41,753 nucleotides of DNA from Phycisphaerae bacterium. GTDB taxonomy: Bacteria; Planctomycetota; Phycisphaerae; Phycisphaerales; UBA1924. A program made the translations under genes and the position numbers. The stretch spans positions 1 through 41,753 of the forward strand of contig JAUIHS010000031.1 in assembly GCA_030432255.1 (NCBI GenBank), read 5' to 3'. Positions 8,143-16,182 of the stretch are shown here, piece by piece. Positions within the stretch are counted from its first letter, which is position 1. The number at the start of each line of letters is the position of its first letter. The notes beneath the pieces were generated by a model, which was not told where the DNA came from, did no database searches, and saw only the letters and a list, made by a program, of their open reading frames with translations.

Positions 8143-9045
8143 ATGAGCACTTCCGGAACATGGCAACTCGCGCACGATCGCTCGATACCACTGGCCTCGC
8201 CGCGGCTGATGGGCATCCTCAATGTCACTCCCGATTCGTTTCATGACGGTGGGCATCATGCCACACTCGATGCCGCAGTCACGCACGCCCGCCGACTGAT
8301 CAGCGAGGGCGCCGACATCATCGACATCGGCGGTGAGTCGACCCGTCCCGGCGCCGAGCGAGTCTCCGTCGAGGATCAGATCCTGCGCGTGGTTCCCGTC
8401 ATCCAGGCCATCCGCGCAACCGGGATCGAAATCCCCATCAGCGTCGACACCACCCGAGCCGCCGTCGCCGAGCGTGCCATTGATGCCGGGGCAGACGTCA
8501 TCAACGATGTCGCCGCGGGAGCCGAAGACCCGGACATGTTCACCCTCGCGGCCTCCACCGGTGCCGGCCTGATCCTGATGCATCGCCTGCTGCCGCCGGA
8601 CGCCGACCGCTTCTCCACGCAGTACGACCGACCGCCGGACTACGGCGACGACCCGGAAGCGGTGGTGGACGCCGTCAGCGAGTTCCTCATCGATCGAGCG
8701 GATGCGGCCCTCGACGCGGGCGTTGCATCCGCATCGATCCTGCTGGACCCCGGACTGGGCTTCGGCAAGACCGTCGAGCAGAATTATCGCCTGATCCGAT
8801 CCACCAGCCGCCTGCTGGAGATGGGGTATCCGCTGCTGAGTGCCGCGAGCCGCAAGAGTTTCACCGGCGCGGCGGACCCGGATGAGGTCGTGGAAAGCGA
8901 TGATCGTCTGCCGGCGTCCCTGGCGGTGACGCTTTTCCACCACCAGGGGGGCGTCCGCGTCTTCCGGGTGCATGACGTGGCGGCCCACCGTCGGGCCCTC
9001 GCGGCGATCACCCGGATCGAAGACCCGGGGCTGGAAAGCCGATAG
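8143..9045 (+). CDS. folP: dihydropteroate synthase
   Basis: A 300-residue TIM-barrel enzyme that joins p-aminobenzoate to 6-hydroxymethyl-dihydropterin diphosphate in folate synthesis. Signatures are MGILNVTPDSFHDGG (pyrophosphate loop), DIIDIGGESTRPGA, ISVDTTRAAVAERA, DVINDVAAG, LLDPGLGFGKT and LLSAASRKSF. They occur in the standard order. A HRLLPPDAD...YDRPPDYGDD segment, about residues 147-170, takes the place of the usual HMQG...MQ section. The gene follows the secreted-protein gene by 12 bases. Its stop codon overlaps a -10-like TAGAAT that may serve the downstream thioredoxin gene. Confidence 0.95.
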   Translation: MSTSGTWQLAHDRSIPLASPRLMGILNVTPDSFHDGGHHATLDAAVTHARRLISEGADIIDIGGESTRPGAERVSVEDQILRVVPVIQAIRATGIEIPISVDTTRAAVAERAIDAGADVINDVAAGAEDPDMFTLAASTGAGLILMHRLLPPDADRFSTQYDRPPDYGDDPEAVVDAVSEFLIDRADAALDAGVASASILLDPGLGFGKTVEQNYRLIRSTSRLLEMGYPLLSAASRKSFTGAADPDEVVESDDRLPASLAVTLFHHQGGVRVFRVHDVAAHRRALAAITRIEDPGLESR

Positions 9046-9080
9046 AATATCAGACCCACCCGTCCCGATTGGCGGGTGTG
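9043..9080 (+). promoter_or_regulatory. trxA promoter -10 and leader hairpin
   Basis: TAGAAT (9043-9048) overlaps the folP stop. Immediately after it CACCCG (9057-9062) pairs with CGGGTG (9073-9078) in the predicted trxA leader. No clear -35 is visible. Confidence 0.4.
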
Positions 9081-9116
9081 GAGAGAGCCTTACCCCGTCT
9101 GACAGGAGCGCCCCTC

Positions 9117-9446
9117 ATGGCCAGCGAGCACATCAAGGAATTCACGGACGAGAACTTCCAGGAGGAGGTCCTGCAGTCGGACGTCCCGGTGCTCGTGGAT
9201 TTCTGGGCGGAGTGGTGCATGCCCTGCCGCATGCTGGCCCCGACGATTGACGAACTGGCGGGCGAGTGGGCCGGCAAGGTGAAGGTCGGCAAGATCGACA
9301 CGGACAAGGCCCGCAACACGAGCATCGAGTACAAGATCACCGCCATCCCGACCGTGATCATCTTCAAGAGCGGCGAAGTCGCCAAGAAATTCGTGGGCCT
9401 GACGAACAAGAACGACCTGCAGGCTGCGCTTGAAGACCTGGCCTGA
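9117..9446 (+). CDS. trxA: thioredoxin
   Basis: A 109-residue single-domain thioredoxin. The active site is WCMPC (in VDFWAEWCMPCRMLAP) in place of the usual WCGPC. The cis-Pro segment is AIPTVIIFKSGE and the C-terminal helix ends ALEDLA, so the fold is complete. The residue between the cysteines tunes redox potential, so Met there may shift its reactivity. The start at 9117 has AGGAG upstream (GACAGGAGCG); the 16-residue in-frame extension would consume this site. No signal peptide is seen, so it is cytoplasmic. It probably has its own promoter at the folP 3' end. Confidence 0.95.
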   Translation: MASEHIKEFTDENFQEEVLQSDVPVLVDFWAEWCMPCRMLAPTIDELAGEWAGKVKVGKIDTDKARNTSIEYKITAIPTVIIFKSGEVAKKFVGLTNKNDLQAALEDLA

Positions 9447-9482
9447 GGCAAGGGTCAGCCGTCCGCAGCCAGGATCAGCAGA

Positions 9483-9719
9483 TCAATCGGATCCACTGGC
9501 AAGCCTCCGCGCGGTCTCCGCGTCCACCTCAGCATCGGTCCAGTCCGGGTGGAGCGAACGCTGGTCATGCCAGATCATCCGGCGTGCCGCGTGCCCCATA
9601 CCTCGAACGATCTCCAGACGCTCAGCCGGCGACATCGCCCGAATCGCATCATCCAGCCGCTCGTCAGCAGTGCGCTGATCAGGGTGGGGCGTGCTCCCGC
9701 CAAGGGCCGCGATGACCAT
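9483..9719 (-). CDS. small protein downstream of the toxin gene
   Basis: A 78-residue mostly charged, helical protein with the core DDAIRAMSPAERLEIVRGM, then ARRMIWHDQRSLHPDWTDAEVDAE and a basic end ARRLASGSD. The pattern 'MSPAER...HPDWTDAEV..E..RRL' is one I associate with short bacterial proteins found beside toxin or nucleotidyltransferase genes, but its function is not known. It overlaps the toxin gene by 41 bases, which argues for co-transcription and translational coupling. A shorter start inside the frame is possible. It could be a third component of the module or simply the next gene in the operon. Confidence 0.6.
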   Translation of the reverse strand: MVIAALGGSTPHPDQRTADERLDDAIRAMSPAERLEIVRGMGHAARRMIWHDQRSLHPDWTDAEVDAETARRLASGSD

Positions 9720-9999
9720 GGCGAAAGGACAACACTTCGATCAATCGGAGTGCATCGTGGACTCGGTAGAACACGATGTGCGAGCGAAATCTCAGCCGGC
9801 GCACCTCGTAACCACAGATTCGGCTCGGCCAATCCGCGATCCCTCCCATCCGAGGATGGTCACAGAGTTGATCCATACGCAAAGCGAGACCTCCGAGCGA
9901 TTCACGCACGATCGCTTCGCCAGTTCCTTGAGCGAGCATGTACAGCACCTGGTCGTCAATCTGCTGCCGAATCGCAGCATCGATCTGCAACCGATACAT
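9679..9999 (-). CDS. ParE/RelE-superfamily toxin
   Basis: A 106-residue protein. It starts with a helical segment (AIRQQIDDQVLYMLAQG) and ends with the conserved beta-hairpin of the ParE/RelE fold: RICGYEVRRLRFRSHIVFYRV, then IEVLSFRHGHR. RelE-type members cut mRNA on the ribosome and ParE members block gyrase; the sequence alone does not decide which. The ATG at 9999 shares one base with the antitoxin stop (TGATG); a GTG at 10002 is the alternative. Partner: the Phd/YefM-type antitoxin immediately upstream. Confidence 0.85.
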   Translation of the reverse strand: MYRLQIDAAIRQQIDDQVLYMLAQGTGEAIVRESLGGLALRMDQLCDHPRMGGIADWPSRICGYEVRRLRFRSHIVFYRVHDALRLIEVLSFRHGHRGPWREHAPP

Positions 10000-10295
10000 C
10001 ACCGATCGATGTCAAGCCCATACTTCTCAGCAATCCCCCGGATCGCCTCCAACGCATCCATGCCCTCGCCGGCCGCGTAAGCCGCCTCACTGCGCTGAAT
10101 GTCCGCCAGGATACCCCGAAGATCTGCAAGATCCGCCAGATCGTCGTACGCCTTCGCACTCATCACCACCACGTCAGGTTCCCCCTTCTCCGTCACAAAC
10201 ACCGGTCGCCCTGTCCGATTGACCCGCTCGTGCCACTCGCGCAAACGAGCCCGATACGCACTCCGATTCGTGATGTCACCGCTTCGAGTCTCCAC
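9999..10295 (-). CDS. Phd/YefM-type antitoxin
   Basis: A 98-residue protein with the Phd/YefM N-terminal DNA-binding fold: RLREWHERVNRTGRPVFVTEKGEPDVVVMSAKAY, with the typical 'G.P..VT..G.PD.V.MS...Y' order. The C-terminal part (GILADIQRSEAAYAAGEGM...) is the helical, toxin-neutralising tail. The start is GTG at 10295. It is the first gene of a three-gene leftward operon and is expected to repress its own promoter. Two TGTACA-type sites 12 bp apart lie 27-46 bases upstream of the start codon, matching what is known of YefM operators. Confidence 0.85.
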   Translation of the reverse strand: METRSGDITNRSAYRARLREWHERVNRTGRPVFVTEKGEPDVVVMSAKAYDDLADLADLRGILADIQRSEAAYAAGEGMDALEAIRGIAEKYGLDIDR

Positions 10296-10321
10296 GAAAC
10301 CATCTTCGATCGCCGAAGACA

Positions 10322-10342
10322 GTTGTACAAGTCACCGTACAA
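10322..10342 (-). promoter_or_regulatory. YefM-type operator pair
   Basis: TTGTACAA (core TGTACA, 10324-10329) and CGTACA (10336-10341) have centres 12 bp apart. YefM proteins are known to bind palindromes with a TGTACA core, and a 12-bp centre spacing is the known arrangement in E. coli yefM-yoeB. A further TTGTAC half-site lies at 10397-10402, in the lgt end. The surrounding 10300-10400 stretch is clearly AT-richer than its neighbours. Confidence 0.6.
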
Positions 10343-10393
10343 GACAGCGGCGAAATACCCCTTTTTCAAGTTAACAAAGATCAATTTGTCTGA

Positions 10394-11416
10394 TTATTGT
10401 ACGGCAGTCTCGGCCGCCCCACGCCGCATCCAGCCACCCACCGCCTCACGCTTCGAACGCTTCACCACCCACCACAGCAGACCCACGCCCGCCACAACCA
10501 TCGCCGCGCTCAGCCACTGACCACGACTCAGACCCAACGGCCGCGCCACCGCGAGGTGCCCGTCCGGCAGACGCCAGAACTCCGTCACGATCCGACCCGC
10601 GCCGTACACCATCAGGAACCAGGCACCCACAACGCCGGGACGCCGCGGCACCCGCCATACCCACCACAGCACGATCAGCAGCACCAGTCCTTCCATGAAC
10701 CCCTGGAACAACTGAGACGGCGCCCGCGCGCTCAGGATCGGTTCCACCGCGGCACGCACCTCCGCATTGCCGCGCTGCACCTGGTCGACCACCCACATCG
10801 CGGCCGCATAACTGTCATCAAACGTCAATCCGCGCGCCGCCACGATTTCGGCGACCTGGTCCGTCTGCACGGGCGTCGGTCGCTCGGCGAGTTCCTGTGG
10901 ATACTTCACGCTCCACCACGGCGCGGCCTCGCCCGGCTTCGCCACCACCACGCCCAGCAGTTCACCGTTCACGAAGTTCGCGAGGCGGCCGAATAGCAGA
11001 CCGAAGGGCGCCAGCAGCGCCGCGCAGTCACCGATGTGCAGGAACGGAATCTTCTCCCGACGCGCAAACCACAGGCAGGCCAGTATCACACCGATCATCC
11101 CCCCGTGACTCGCCATCCCACCCTCGTTGATCGCGAGCACACCCCACCATGGAATGCCGTCGAGGAACGTCCACAGCAGTGACGGCTGATAGAAGAGCAC
11201 GTACCCCAACCGACCGCCCACGATCACGCCCACCACCACCGCCATCACCAACGCATCCACACGCTCGTGACGAATCAGCGTGGCATCGCGCTTCGCAAGA
11301 CGCAGCAGCAGGAACCACGCCACCGCAAAGCCCAGCATGTACGACACCCCGTACCACCGGATCGGCAGGCCGGGAATGACGAAAGGACTCAGGTCATGGA
11401 ACCACGCAGCGATCAT
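10394..11416 (-). CDS. lgt: prolipoprotein diacylglyceryl transferase
   Basis: A 340-residue polytopic inner-membrane enzyme that moves diacylglycerol from phosphatidylglycerol to the lipobox cysteine, the first step of lipoprotein maturation. Markers are IRWYGVSYMLGF near the N-terminus, VGGRLGYVLFYQ, the MASHGGMIGV loop and the Lgt signature FGRLANFVNGELLG. The central periplasmic stretch (about residues 170-235) is longer than in many homologues, and there is a basic C-terminal tail. The start at 11416 gives the expected N-terminus; a start at 11440 lies only 19 bases from the divergent gene. Confidence 0.95.
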   Translation of the reverse strand: MIAAWFHDLSPFVIPGLPIRWYGVSYMLGFAVAWFLLLRLAKRDATLIRHERVDALVMAVVVGVIVGGRLGYVLFYQPSLLWTFLDGIPWWGVLAINEGGMASHGGMIGVILACLWFARREKIPFLHIGDCAALLAPFGLLFGRLANFVNGELLGVVVAKPGEAAPWWSVKYPQELAERPTPVQTDQVAEIVAARGLTFDDSYAAAMWVVDQVQRGNAEVRAAVEPILSARAPSQLFQGFMEGLVLLIVLWWVWRVPRRPGVVGAWFLMVYGAGRIVTEFWRLPDGHLAVARPLGLSRGQWLSAAMVVAGVGLLWWVVKRSKREAVGGWMRRGAAETAVQ

Positions 11417-11459
11417 CACTCGCGCCCATCTTACGTGCATCCTGAGTTATCGTGCAGCC

Positions 11460-12650
11460 ATGTTGCCGTGGATCGTCGCAGCCATTGTCTTTCTCATGGG
11501 CCCCCTCACGCTCATGGCTCTCCTCCGCATCGCCCGCGCACCGGGCGGACGCGCCGGAGCGGCCATCCTCGCGGCGTTGGTCGTCGGCATCCTCGCGGGC
11601 CCGCTCGTCGGAGGTCGCCTCTTCCCCGAGTGGCACACGACAGTCTTCCACGGCGCAACCGAAGAACGGCAGGCGCTGCGCGAACTCGACCGGCGGCAGT
11701 ACGCAGACATCACGGCGCTGGAAACGGTCGACGTCACCGAATCGTACATCAACTCCGTCAGAACACAGCACATCGAGGAGCGCACCGCTGCCGCCGACGA
11801 TCTTGCAACCGCGGAGGCGGCACACCGCAACGGCCCACTCAAGCGATTCGCCATCCTCTTCATCTGCCTCTGGACGCTCCCGATGGGATGGCTGCTTGAT
11901 GGCTACCGACGCGTGCCGCGACCCGGCGTCCGCACCTTCATGCAGATGGCGCCGCTCATCGCCAACGCGCTGCTCATTGCCATCATCATGATCGTCGCCG
12001 CCCGTCCCGGCATCCAACTCGCGCTGCTCTTCGGAGCCCTGCTCACACTCCCCGCGCTCTCGCCCGCCCTGCGCGGCCCGCGCCTGCACACCGCCTTCGT
12101 CGGCATGGTCGTCTTTGGCACAGCCGCCGCACTCCTTGCATTCACCACCAACCCACATGCCCTCGACGGCTTCGGGATCCCTATCCTCGCCGGCCTGGCA
12201 GGCTGTGGCATCGGTGCCGTTTTGCGGCCGCCGCCCCGATGGCTGCGTGTCGTGGTTCCAGCCATGACGGCGCCTGTCATCGCCATCATCATCGCCGGAC
12301 TCACCCCCGCGGAACTCGTGCGTGACCGGCTCTTCTGGGCGTCGGCACTGATCGCGCTCATCTTCGCGTCGGACGGCCGATGGGCCGCCTACCGATTCGC
12401 ACTCTCACACCAGACGACGTGCCCGTGGACGCACGCGGCGGACATGGTGAATGCCGCGACGGGCATCGTGGCACTCGTCATCGGCTGGCTGCTGATGCTC
12501 GGCGGCGTACTCCCGGAACCGATGCTCGGCGGCCTGGTCATCGGCGCCCTGATCGTCGACACCCTGCGTCACGTCCGCCATCACCTTGGGGGGATGATGG
12601 ATCATCCCGAGGCCGGGACTGGGGAACAGGGAGACGGGAGTCGGGGTTGA
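11460..12650 (+). CDS. polytopic membrane protein of unknown function
   Basis: A 396-residue protein with about ten predicted membrane helices. After two N-terminal helices comes a soluble, charged helical segment (about residues 55-120: EWHTTVFHGATEERQALREL...) that could form a coiled coil. The remaining helices are closely packed and rich in Ala, Leu and Ile. The segment LVVGILAGPLVGGRLFPE is reminiscent of cation/proton antiporters, but I cannot confirm a family. It diverges from lgt with only 43 bases between the two starts. The last dozen residues (HPEAGTGEQGDGSRG) are encoded by the G-rich arm of repeat copy B and were probably gained from it. Confidence 0.65.
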   Translation: MLPWIVAAIVFLMGPLTLMALLRIARAPGGRAGAAILAALVVGILAGPLVGGRLFPEWHTTVFHGATEERQALRELDRRQYADITALETVDVTESYINSVRTQHIEERTAAADDLATAEAAHRNGPLKRFAILFICLWTLPMGWLLDGYRRVPRPGVRTFMQMAPLIANALLIAIIMIVAARPGIQLALLFGALLTLPALSPALRGPRLHTAFVGMVVFGTAAALLAFTTNPHALDGFGIPILAGLAGCGIGAVLRPPPRWLRVVVPAMTAPVIAIIIAGLTPAELVRDRLFWASALIALIFASDGRWAAYRFALSHQTTCPWTHAADMVNAATGIVALVIGWLLMLGGVLPEPMLGGLVIGALIVDTLRHVRHHLGGMMDHPEAGTGEQGDGSRG

Positions 12651-12816
12651 TAGCCGTCGGCACGCGATCCGAGGAGCTTCCGCTCCAGGTGAGTTGCGCC
12701 GCTTGATCGCAAGGAGCGGAAGCTCCTCATGGCAATCGCCGAAGGCGAACAGTCCCGATTCCCGCTTCCCGACTCCCTATTCCCGCCCGAATGCCCAATG
12801 CCGAGTGCCGAGTGCC
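12625..12816. repeat. composite palindromic element, copy B
   Basis: The inner arms GGAGCTTCCGCTCC (12673-12686) and GGAGCGGAAGCTCC (12713-12726) are perfect over 14 bp. The right middle arm GCCGAAGGC is intact; the left is degraded (GCCGTCGGC). The G-rich left shell (GGGAGACGGGAGTCGGGG) runs through the stop codon of the membrane-protein gene. The C-rich right shell ends exactly at the stop codon of the convergent small gene. Confidence 0.8.
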
Positions 12817-13068
12817 TTACATCAACTTCGTCACCACTTCGGCCAGCGCCGCCACATCGCGCGACTCCACGAGTGATGCGATGTCGTCCGGCTTCAACCC
12901 GGCGTTCTTCAGCGCCTTGCCCGTGCGTTCCCAGAGGCGGTCTGCCTTCTTCTCCGAATCACACAGCGCCAGTTCGGAAACCAGTTCGCCCAGTTTCTGC
13001 ACCGCGAGCGCATCGAGGTTGCGGTAGTACCGCTTGACGATTGACTGCTGGTACGGCGTTAACGACAT
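12817..13068 (-). CDS. small conserved protein, unknown function
   Basis: An 83-residue, all-helical, soluble protein beginning MSLTPYQQSIVKRYYRNLD, with the segments KLGELVSELALC and KKADRLWERTGKALKNAG. I associate this sequence type with a conserved small protein of planctomycetes, with no assigned role. The start at 13068 lies 13 bases after the L,D-transpeptidase stop, so it is the last gene of a leftward operon. Longer in-frame starts reach into that gene and lack similarity. Confidence 0.75.
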   Translation of the reverse strand: MSLTPYQQSIVKRYYRNLDALAVQKLGELVSELALCDSEKKADRLWERTGKALKNAGLKPDDIASLVESRDVAALAEVVTKLM

Positions 13069-13081
13069 GCCACGGACCTCG

Positions 13082-14341
13082 TCAGGGCGTGATGATGACG
13101 CGGCAGTCATCACTCGCCAGGAATTCGTACACCATTTCCACATCGTCCGGCAGCAGTCGCACGCATCCCATGGAGCGCTGCTTGCCGATGGAATCAAAAT
13201 CGATCGTGCCGTGGATGCCATACCCATCGAGCCGCTTGGTGACCTCATCCATCCCCTTCAGCGGGATCCATCGCTCACCGATCGGATTGTCCTCATCCGA
13301 AGACTCGAAGCGCTCGCCGGTTCGCGGATTGACCCACTCCGGATCGATCAGGCGACGCGATGCAATGACGCGCCATTCTCCCACCGGCGTGATGTTGTCC
13401 TCCCCGAGACCGACGGGCCAGGAACGGATGTACAGCCAGTTGCCATCCGCATCCGTGATGTCCGCATACAGGTCGAGGCGATACTCCGACTTCGAGATCA
13501 CGGCATGGAACGGTCCCTGGATCGTCTTCAGGCGCTGCCCCACACGGATCTTCGATGGATCGGCAATCTCGTTCAGGCGCGCGATGAGCAGGTAGTCCAC
13601 CTTGAGCTTCTGCTTCGACACGATCCCGCCCAGCGAGTTGTTCGGTGCCACGACGTACTCGCCCGTCAACGGATCATCCGTCCTGATCTCACGCGAGAAG
13701 ATGAGCCGATCACTGATCTCCGCCAGACGCTCGCGAAGCGCTTCACGCTCCGACTCGCTCGCCAACTGGTGATGCAGCGCGCGATTCCAGAGGTCACGCG
13801 CCAGAATGAGCGACCCGCGGTTGTACGCATCCAGCCCGGTCGACACGATCTGCGTCAACGCGTTCGATGTGCCGTCACTCTTCACCGGGTTCGGCAGCGC
13901 CTTCGCAGGCTCAGGATCTGGCTGCTGCACCGGGGCCCCACGCGCCTGATCGTCCGTGTCCGTCAGCCGCAGTTCCCGCGGCGGGTCATCCGACGTCCGT
14001 TCCGTCGGCTTCGAGATCTCATCATCCTGGGGCTTCGGCGGAATCGTCCGGGTGATGGTCGATCGGGAACGATCCTCGCCCGCGTTCGTGTTGACGCGCG
14101 GCTCCACGGCGCCGCCCCGCTCATCGTTGTTCGAGGCCAACTGGGTGCCGTCGCCATCCGACGGCTTCTCGCCCGGATCGCGACTCCACAGCCACCACCC
14201 GGCGACCACGATGCCCACGAAGACCAGCAGCGCGAATGCCTTCTTGCCGCCCCCACCACCGCCCCGACGACGTCGACGCATGCCGCGCGAACTGCGGGCG
14301 CGATAGCGGGTGTTGCGTGCGGATTGAGATGGAAGTGCCAT
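13082..14341 (-). CDS. LysM and YkuD-domain L,D-transpeptidase
   Basis: A 419-residue membrane-anchored protein. A very basic N-terminus (RRRRRGGGGGGKK) is followed by one membrane helix (about residues 35-50) and a low-complexity linker. A helical, TPR-like region comes next, then a LysM-like segment (SLGGIVSKQKLKVDYLLIARLN...IRVGQRLKTI). The C-terminal YkuD domain has HGTIDFDSIGKQRSMGCVRL, with the catalytic Cys in SMGCVRL. YkuD enzymes make 3-3 cross-links in peptidoglycan or attach proteins to it. With a cytoplasmic N-terminus, the domain faces the periplasm. It sits in the operon after the cyclo-ligase, 40 bases on. Confidence 0.9.
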   Translation of the reverse strand: MALPSQSARNTRYRARSSRGMRRRRRGGGGGGKKAFALLVFVGIVVAGWWLWSRDPGEKPSDGDGTQLASNNDERGGAVEPRVNTNAGEDRSRSTITRTIPPKPQDDEISKPTERTSDDPPRELRLTDTDDQARGAPVQQPDPEPAKALPNPVKSDGTSNALTQIVSTGLDAYNRGSLILARDLWNRALHHQLASESEREALRERLAEISDRLIFSREIRTDDPLTGEYVVAPNNSLGGIVSKQKLKVDYLLIARLNEIADPSKIRVGQRLKTIQGPFHAVISKSEYRLDLYADITDADGNWLYIRSWPVGLGEDNITPVGEWRVIASRRLIDPEWVNPRTGERFESSDEDNPIGERWIPLKGMDEVTKRLDGYGIHGTIDFDSIGKQRSMGCVRLLPDDVEMVYEFLASDDCRVIITP

Positions 14342-14381
14342 GGTGCGTACCTCTTCGTAATGGCGTCAGATGGTGCGTGAG

Positions 14382-15005
14382 TCAGCCGGCTCGGTCAGGT
14401 CGGGCAACGACCAACCGCCCCTCGGTCATGAGCAGATCCACGCGCACATCATGATCTTCGGTCGGAAGGCCCTCCCAGACTTGGAATTCAAAGCATACCC
14501 CGCAGAGGAGCGGGCCGCGTGTCACGCTCCCCGTCTCATCCACATCGCACGCCCGGGCCAGGTACCGATCGTAGAACCCCCCGCCACGCCCCAGACGCCT
14601 CCCCGCACTGTCAAACGCCAGTCCCGGCACCACCACGACGTCAAGTTCGTTAGACGGAATCACATCCCCCCGCCGCGGCTCGGAAATCCCGTGCCGCCGA
14701 ACCTCCAGCTCCGACTCGTCTCCCGCCCAAACCACCGCCTCCATCGTGCCCGCTTCCCAGTCCATCCGCGGCAGGCCGATGCGCCAACCCATCGCGGCTG
14801 CCTCCGCCAGCGCCGGCCGGAGAGCAGGCTCGCCACCAGCCGGCCAGTAGGACATCATCGCACCGGACTCCCGTGCCCCGAGCCAGCGAACCAGCCGAGC
14901 CCCGATGACACCCGACCACGCAGCGACCTCAGCCTCAGTCGCCTCGCTGAGCAGCGTACGGATCCGTGCGCGCACAGCGCGCTTGGGGCTCAGCCCGGCA
15001 TTCAT
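14382..15005 (-). CDS. 5-formyltetrahydrofolate cyclo-ligase
   Basis: A 207-residue enzyme that converts 5-formyl-THF to 5,10-methenyl-THF with ATP. The N-terminus KRAVRARIRTLLSEATEAE fits the family. The signature near the C-terminal third, VPGLAFDSAGRRLGRGGGFYDRYLA, contains the nucleotide-binding GRGGGFYDR loop. GVCFEFQVWEGLPTEDHDVRVD matches the usual ending (E..P...HD...D). It overlaps the bioD stop by four bases (ATGA), so translation of the two is probably coupled. With folP at 8.1 kb it adds to folate metabolism, but the two are not in one operon. Confidence 0.92.
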   Translation of the reverse strand: MNAGLSPKRAVRARIRTLLSEATEAEVAAWSGVIGARLVRWLGARESGAMMSYWPAGGEPALRPALAEAAAMGWRIGLPRMDWEAGTMEAVVWAGDESELEVRRHGISEPRRGDVIPSNELDVVVVPGLAFDSAGRRLGRGGGFYDRYLARACDVDETGSVTRGPLLCGVCFEFQVWEGLPTEDHDVRVDLLMTEGRLVVARPDRAG

Positions 15006-15868
15006 CGCGCCTCCGGAGGAATCGGACTGGAGAAACGCACCTTCGGTGGCGCTCCCGGCCGGCAGAAGCCGCGAAAGTCCGTGACGTCAATCGCCTCGCG
15101 GAACGCCGGGTGAATATCGCGCACGTCCCAGCGCCCTTCCGGGATGATCGCGAGGATCGGGACCTTGGTCTGTGCGGGGATCCACTGCGGATTCGTCTGC
15201 ATCGCGAGGTCGTCCGTTCCGGCCCGGTAGCGATTGAGAACGACGCCGGCGACGCGGATGCCGCGGGCGTGCAATGCGGTGACGGTGAGCGCCGTGTGAT
15301 TGAGCGTGCCGAGTGCGGCGTCCGCCACGACCACCGCCGGGTAGCCGATGGCGGCCATGAGATCGAGCACGGTGCGCGGGTAGTCGCGCTTGTGCCGCGC
15401 CTTGCCCGGTCCCTCGATGGGCACCATCACGCCGCCGATCCCCTCGATGACCAGGTGCGAGCAGTGCTCGTCGAGGCGTTGCAGCGAATGACTGAGCACC
15501 TCCCAGGGGACGGGCACGTTGTCGCCGCGAAGTGCCGGGCCGCCTCGCTTCAACTGGAGCGCCACGGCGGGCGCCAGCGGCTCACGAAAGCGCAGCGGCG
15601 CAACGAGGGAGAGGTCGCCGATGTCGGGATCGAAATCGGCGGCGTGCGCGAGTTCCTCGGCGTCTTCGGCGATGAGGTCGCCCCGGTCCTTGCGGCAGCC
15701 GGTGGCCATCGGTTTGCAGACACCGATGCGCGAGCGCGGCGACGTCTCCGCCTCAAGGCGGCGCAACTGATCGGCGATGAGACAGGCCACCACCGTCTTG
15801 CCCACCTCGGTTCCGGTCCCGGTCACGAAGAGCCCGGGGATCTGGGGTCGATAGATTTCCGCTTGCAT
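15002..15868 (-). CDS. bioD: dethiobiotin synthetase
   Basis: A 288-residue protein, longer than typical BioD (about 220-240). It closes the ureido ring of dethiobiotin using CO2 and ATP. The P-loop is GTGTEVGKT (residues 17-25), then VCKPMATG for substrate binding, LVIEGIGGVMVPI (the usual VEGAGGxxxPI) and VVVADAALGTLNHTALT. The C-terminal 40 residues or so (IPPEAR end) extend beyond the usual domain. No other biotin genes are in view. It heads the operon bioD, cyclo-ligase, L,D-transpeptidase, small protein. The start at 15868 lies nine bases from a TATGCT box, so the leader may be almost absent. Confidence 0.92.
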   Translation of the reverse strand: MQAEIYRPQIPGLFVTGTGTEVGKTVVACLIADQLRRLEAETSPRSRIGVCKPMATGCRKDRGDLIAEDAEELAHAADFDPDIGDLSLVAPLRFREPLAPAVALQLKRGGPALRGDNVPVPWEVLSHSLQRLDEHCSHLVIEGIGGVMVPIEGPGKARHKRDYPRTVLDLMAAIGYPAVVVADAALGTLNHTALTVTALHARGIRVAGVVLNRYRAGTDDLAMQTNPQWIPAQTKVPILAIIPEGRWDVRDIHPAFREAIDVTDFRGFCRPGAPPKVRFSSPIPPEAR

Positions 15869-16147
15869 GGTGCACTCAGCATAGACGGCCCATCGTCCGG
15901 GGTCACCGCGGCCCACGGAATAAACGTCACACGAATGAGGTTCAGATCATTGGAGTCATGATTGTCAAGACCAAATCTGAAACCGACAGTGCGGTCTTAC
16001 GTATAAGCAACTGGACTCAGTACTTCCGCTTGCTTCCCGGCACAGGAACGACTCCGACCGAATGACCTCAAACCGTTCCTGTGACGCGCAGCAACACGGA
16101 ACTGGCGTCCGCCGTGGCGTTGTGGTTTCAGCGCTTGTTCCCCCCTG
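15869..16147. other. intergenic region, no gene supported
   Basis: It holds the bioD promoter and a locally AT-richer stretch (about 15930-16060) with a 35-codon open frame (15958-16065) that has no usable ribosome site. No conserved domain or clear RNA fold is seen. Confidence 0.5.
15878..15883 (-). promoter_or_regulatory. bioD -10 element
   Basis: TATGCT on the minus strand ends nine bases before the ATG. A GTGACC lies 17 bases upstream as a possible weak -35. The implied leader is only a few bases. Confidence 0.4.
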
Positions 16148-16176
16148 TTGACGTCGCGGCGACGCCGGAATACTCA
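16148..16176 (+). promoter_or_regulatory. promoter of predicted small RNA
   Basis: TTGACG (16148-16153), a 17-base spacer and TACTCA (16171-16176) form a plausible housekeeping promoter pointing right, with no protein gene downstream on that strand. Confidence 0.45.
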
Positions 16177-16182
16177 TGCTCG

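Noticed and set aside
15958..16065. 35-codon + strand frame in the AT-richer part before hflX
   Set aside because: The GGAG is too close to the ATG, the sequence matches no family, and the nearby promoter lies downstream of it.
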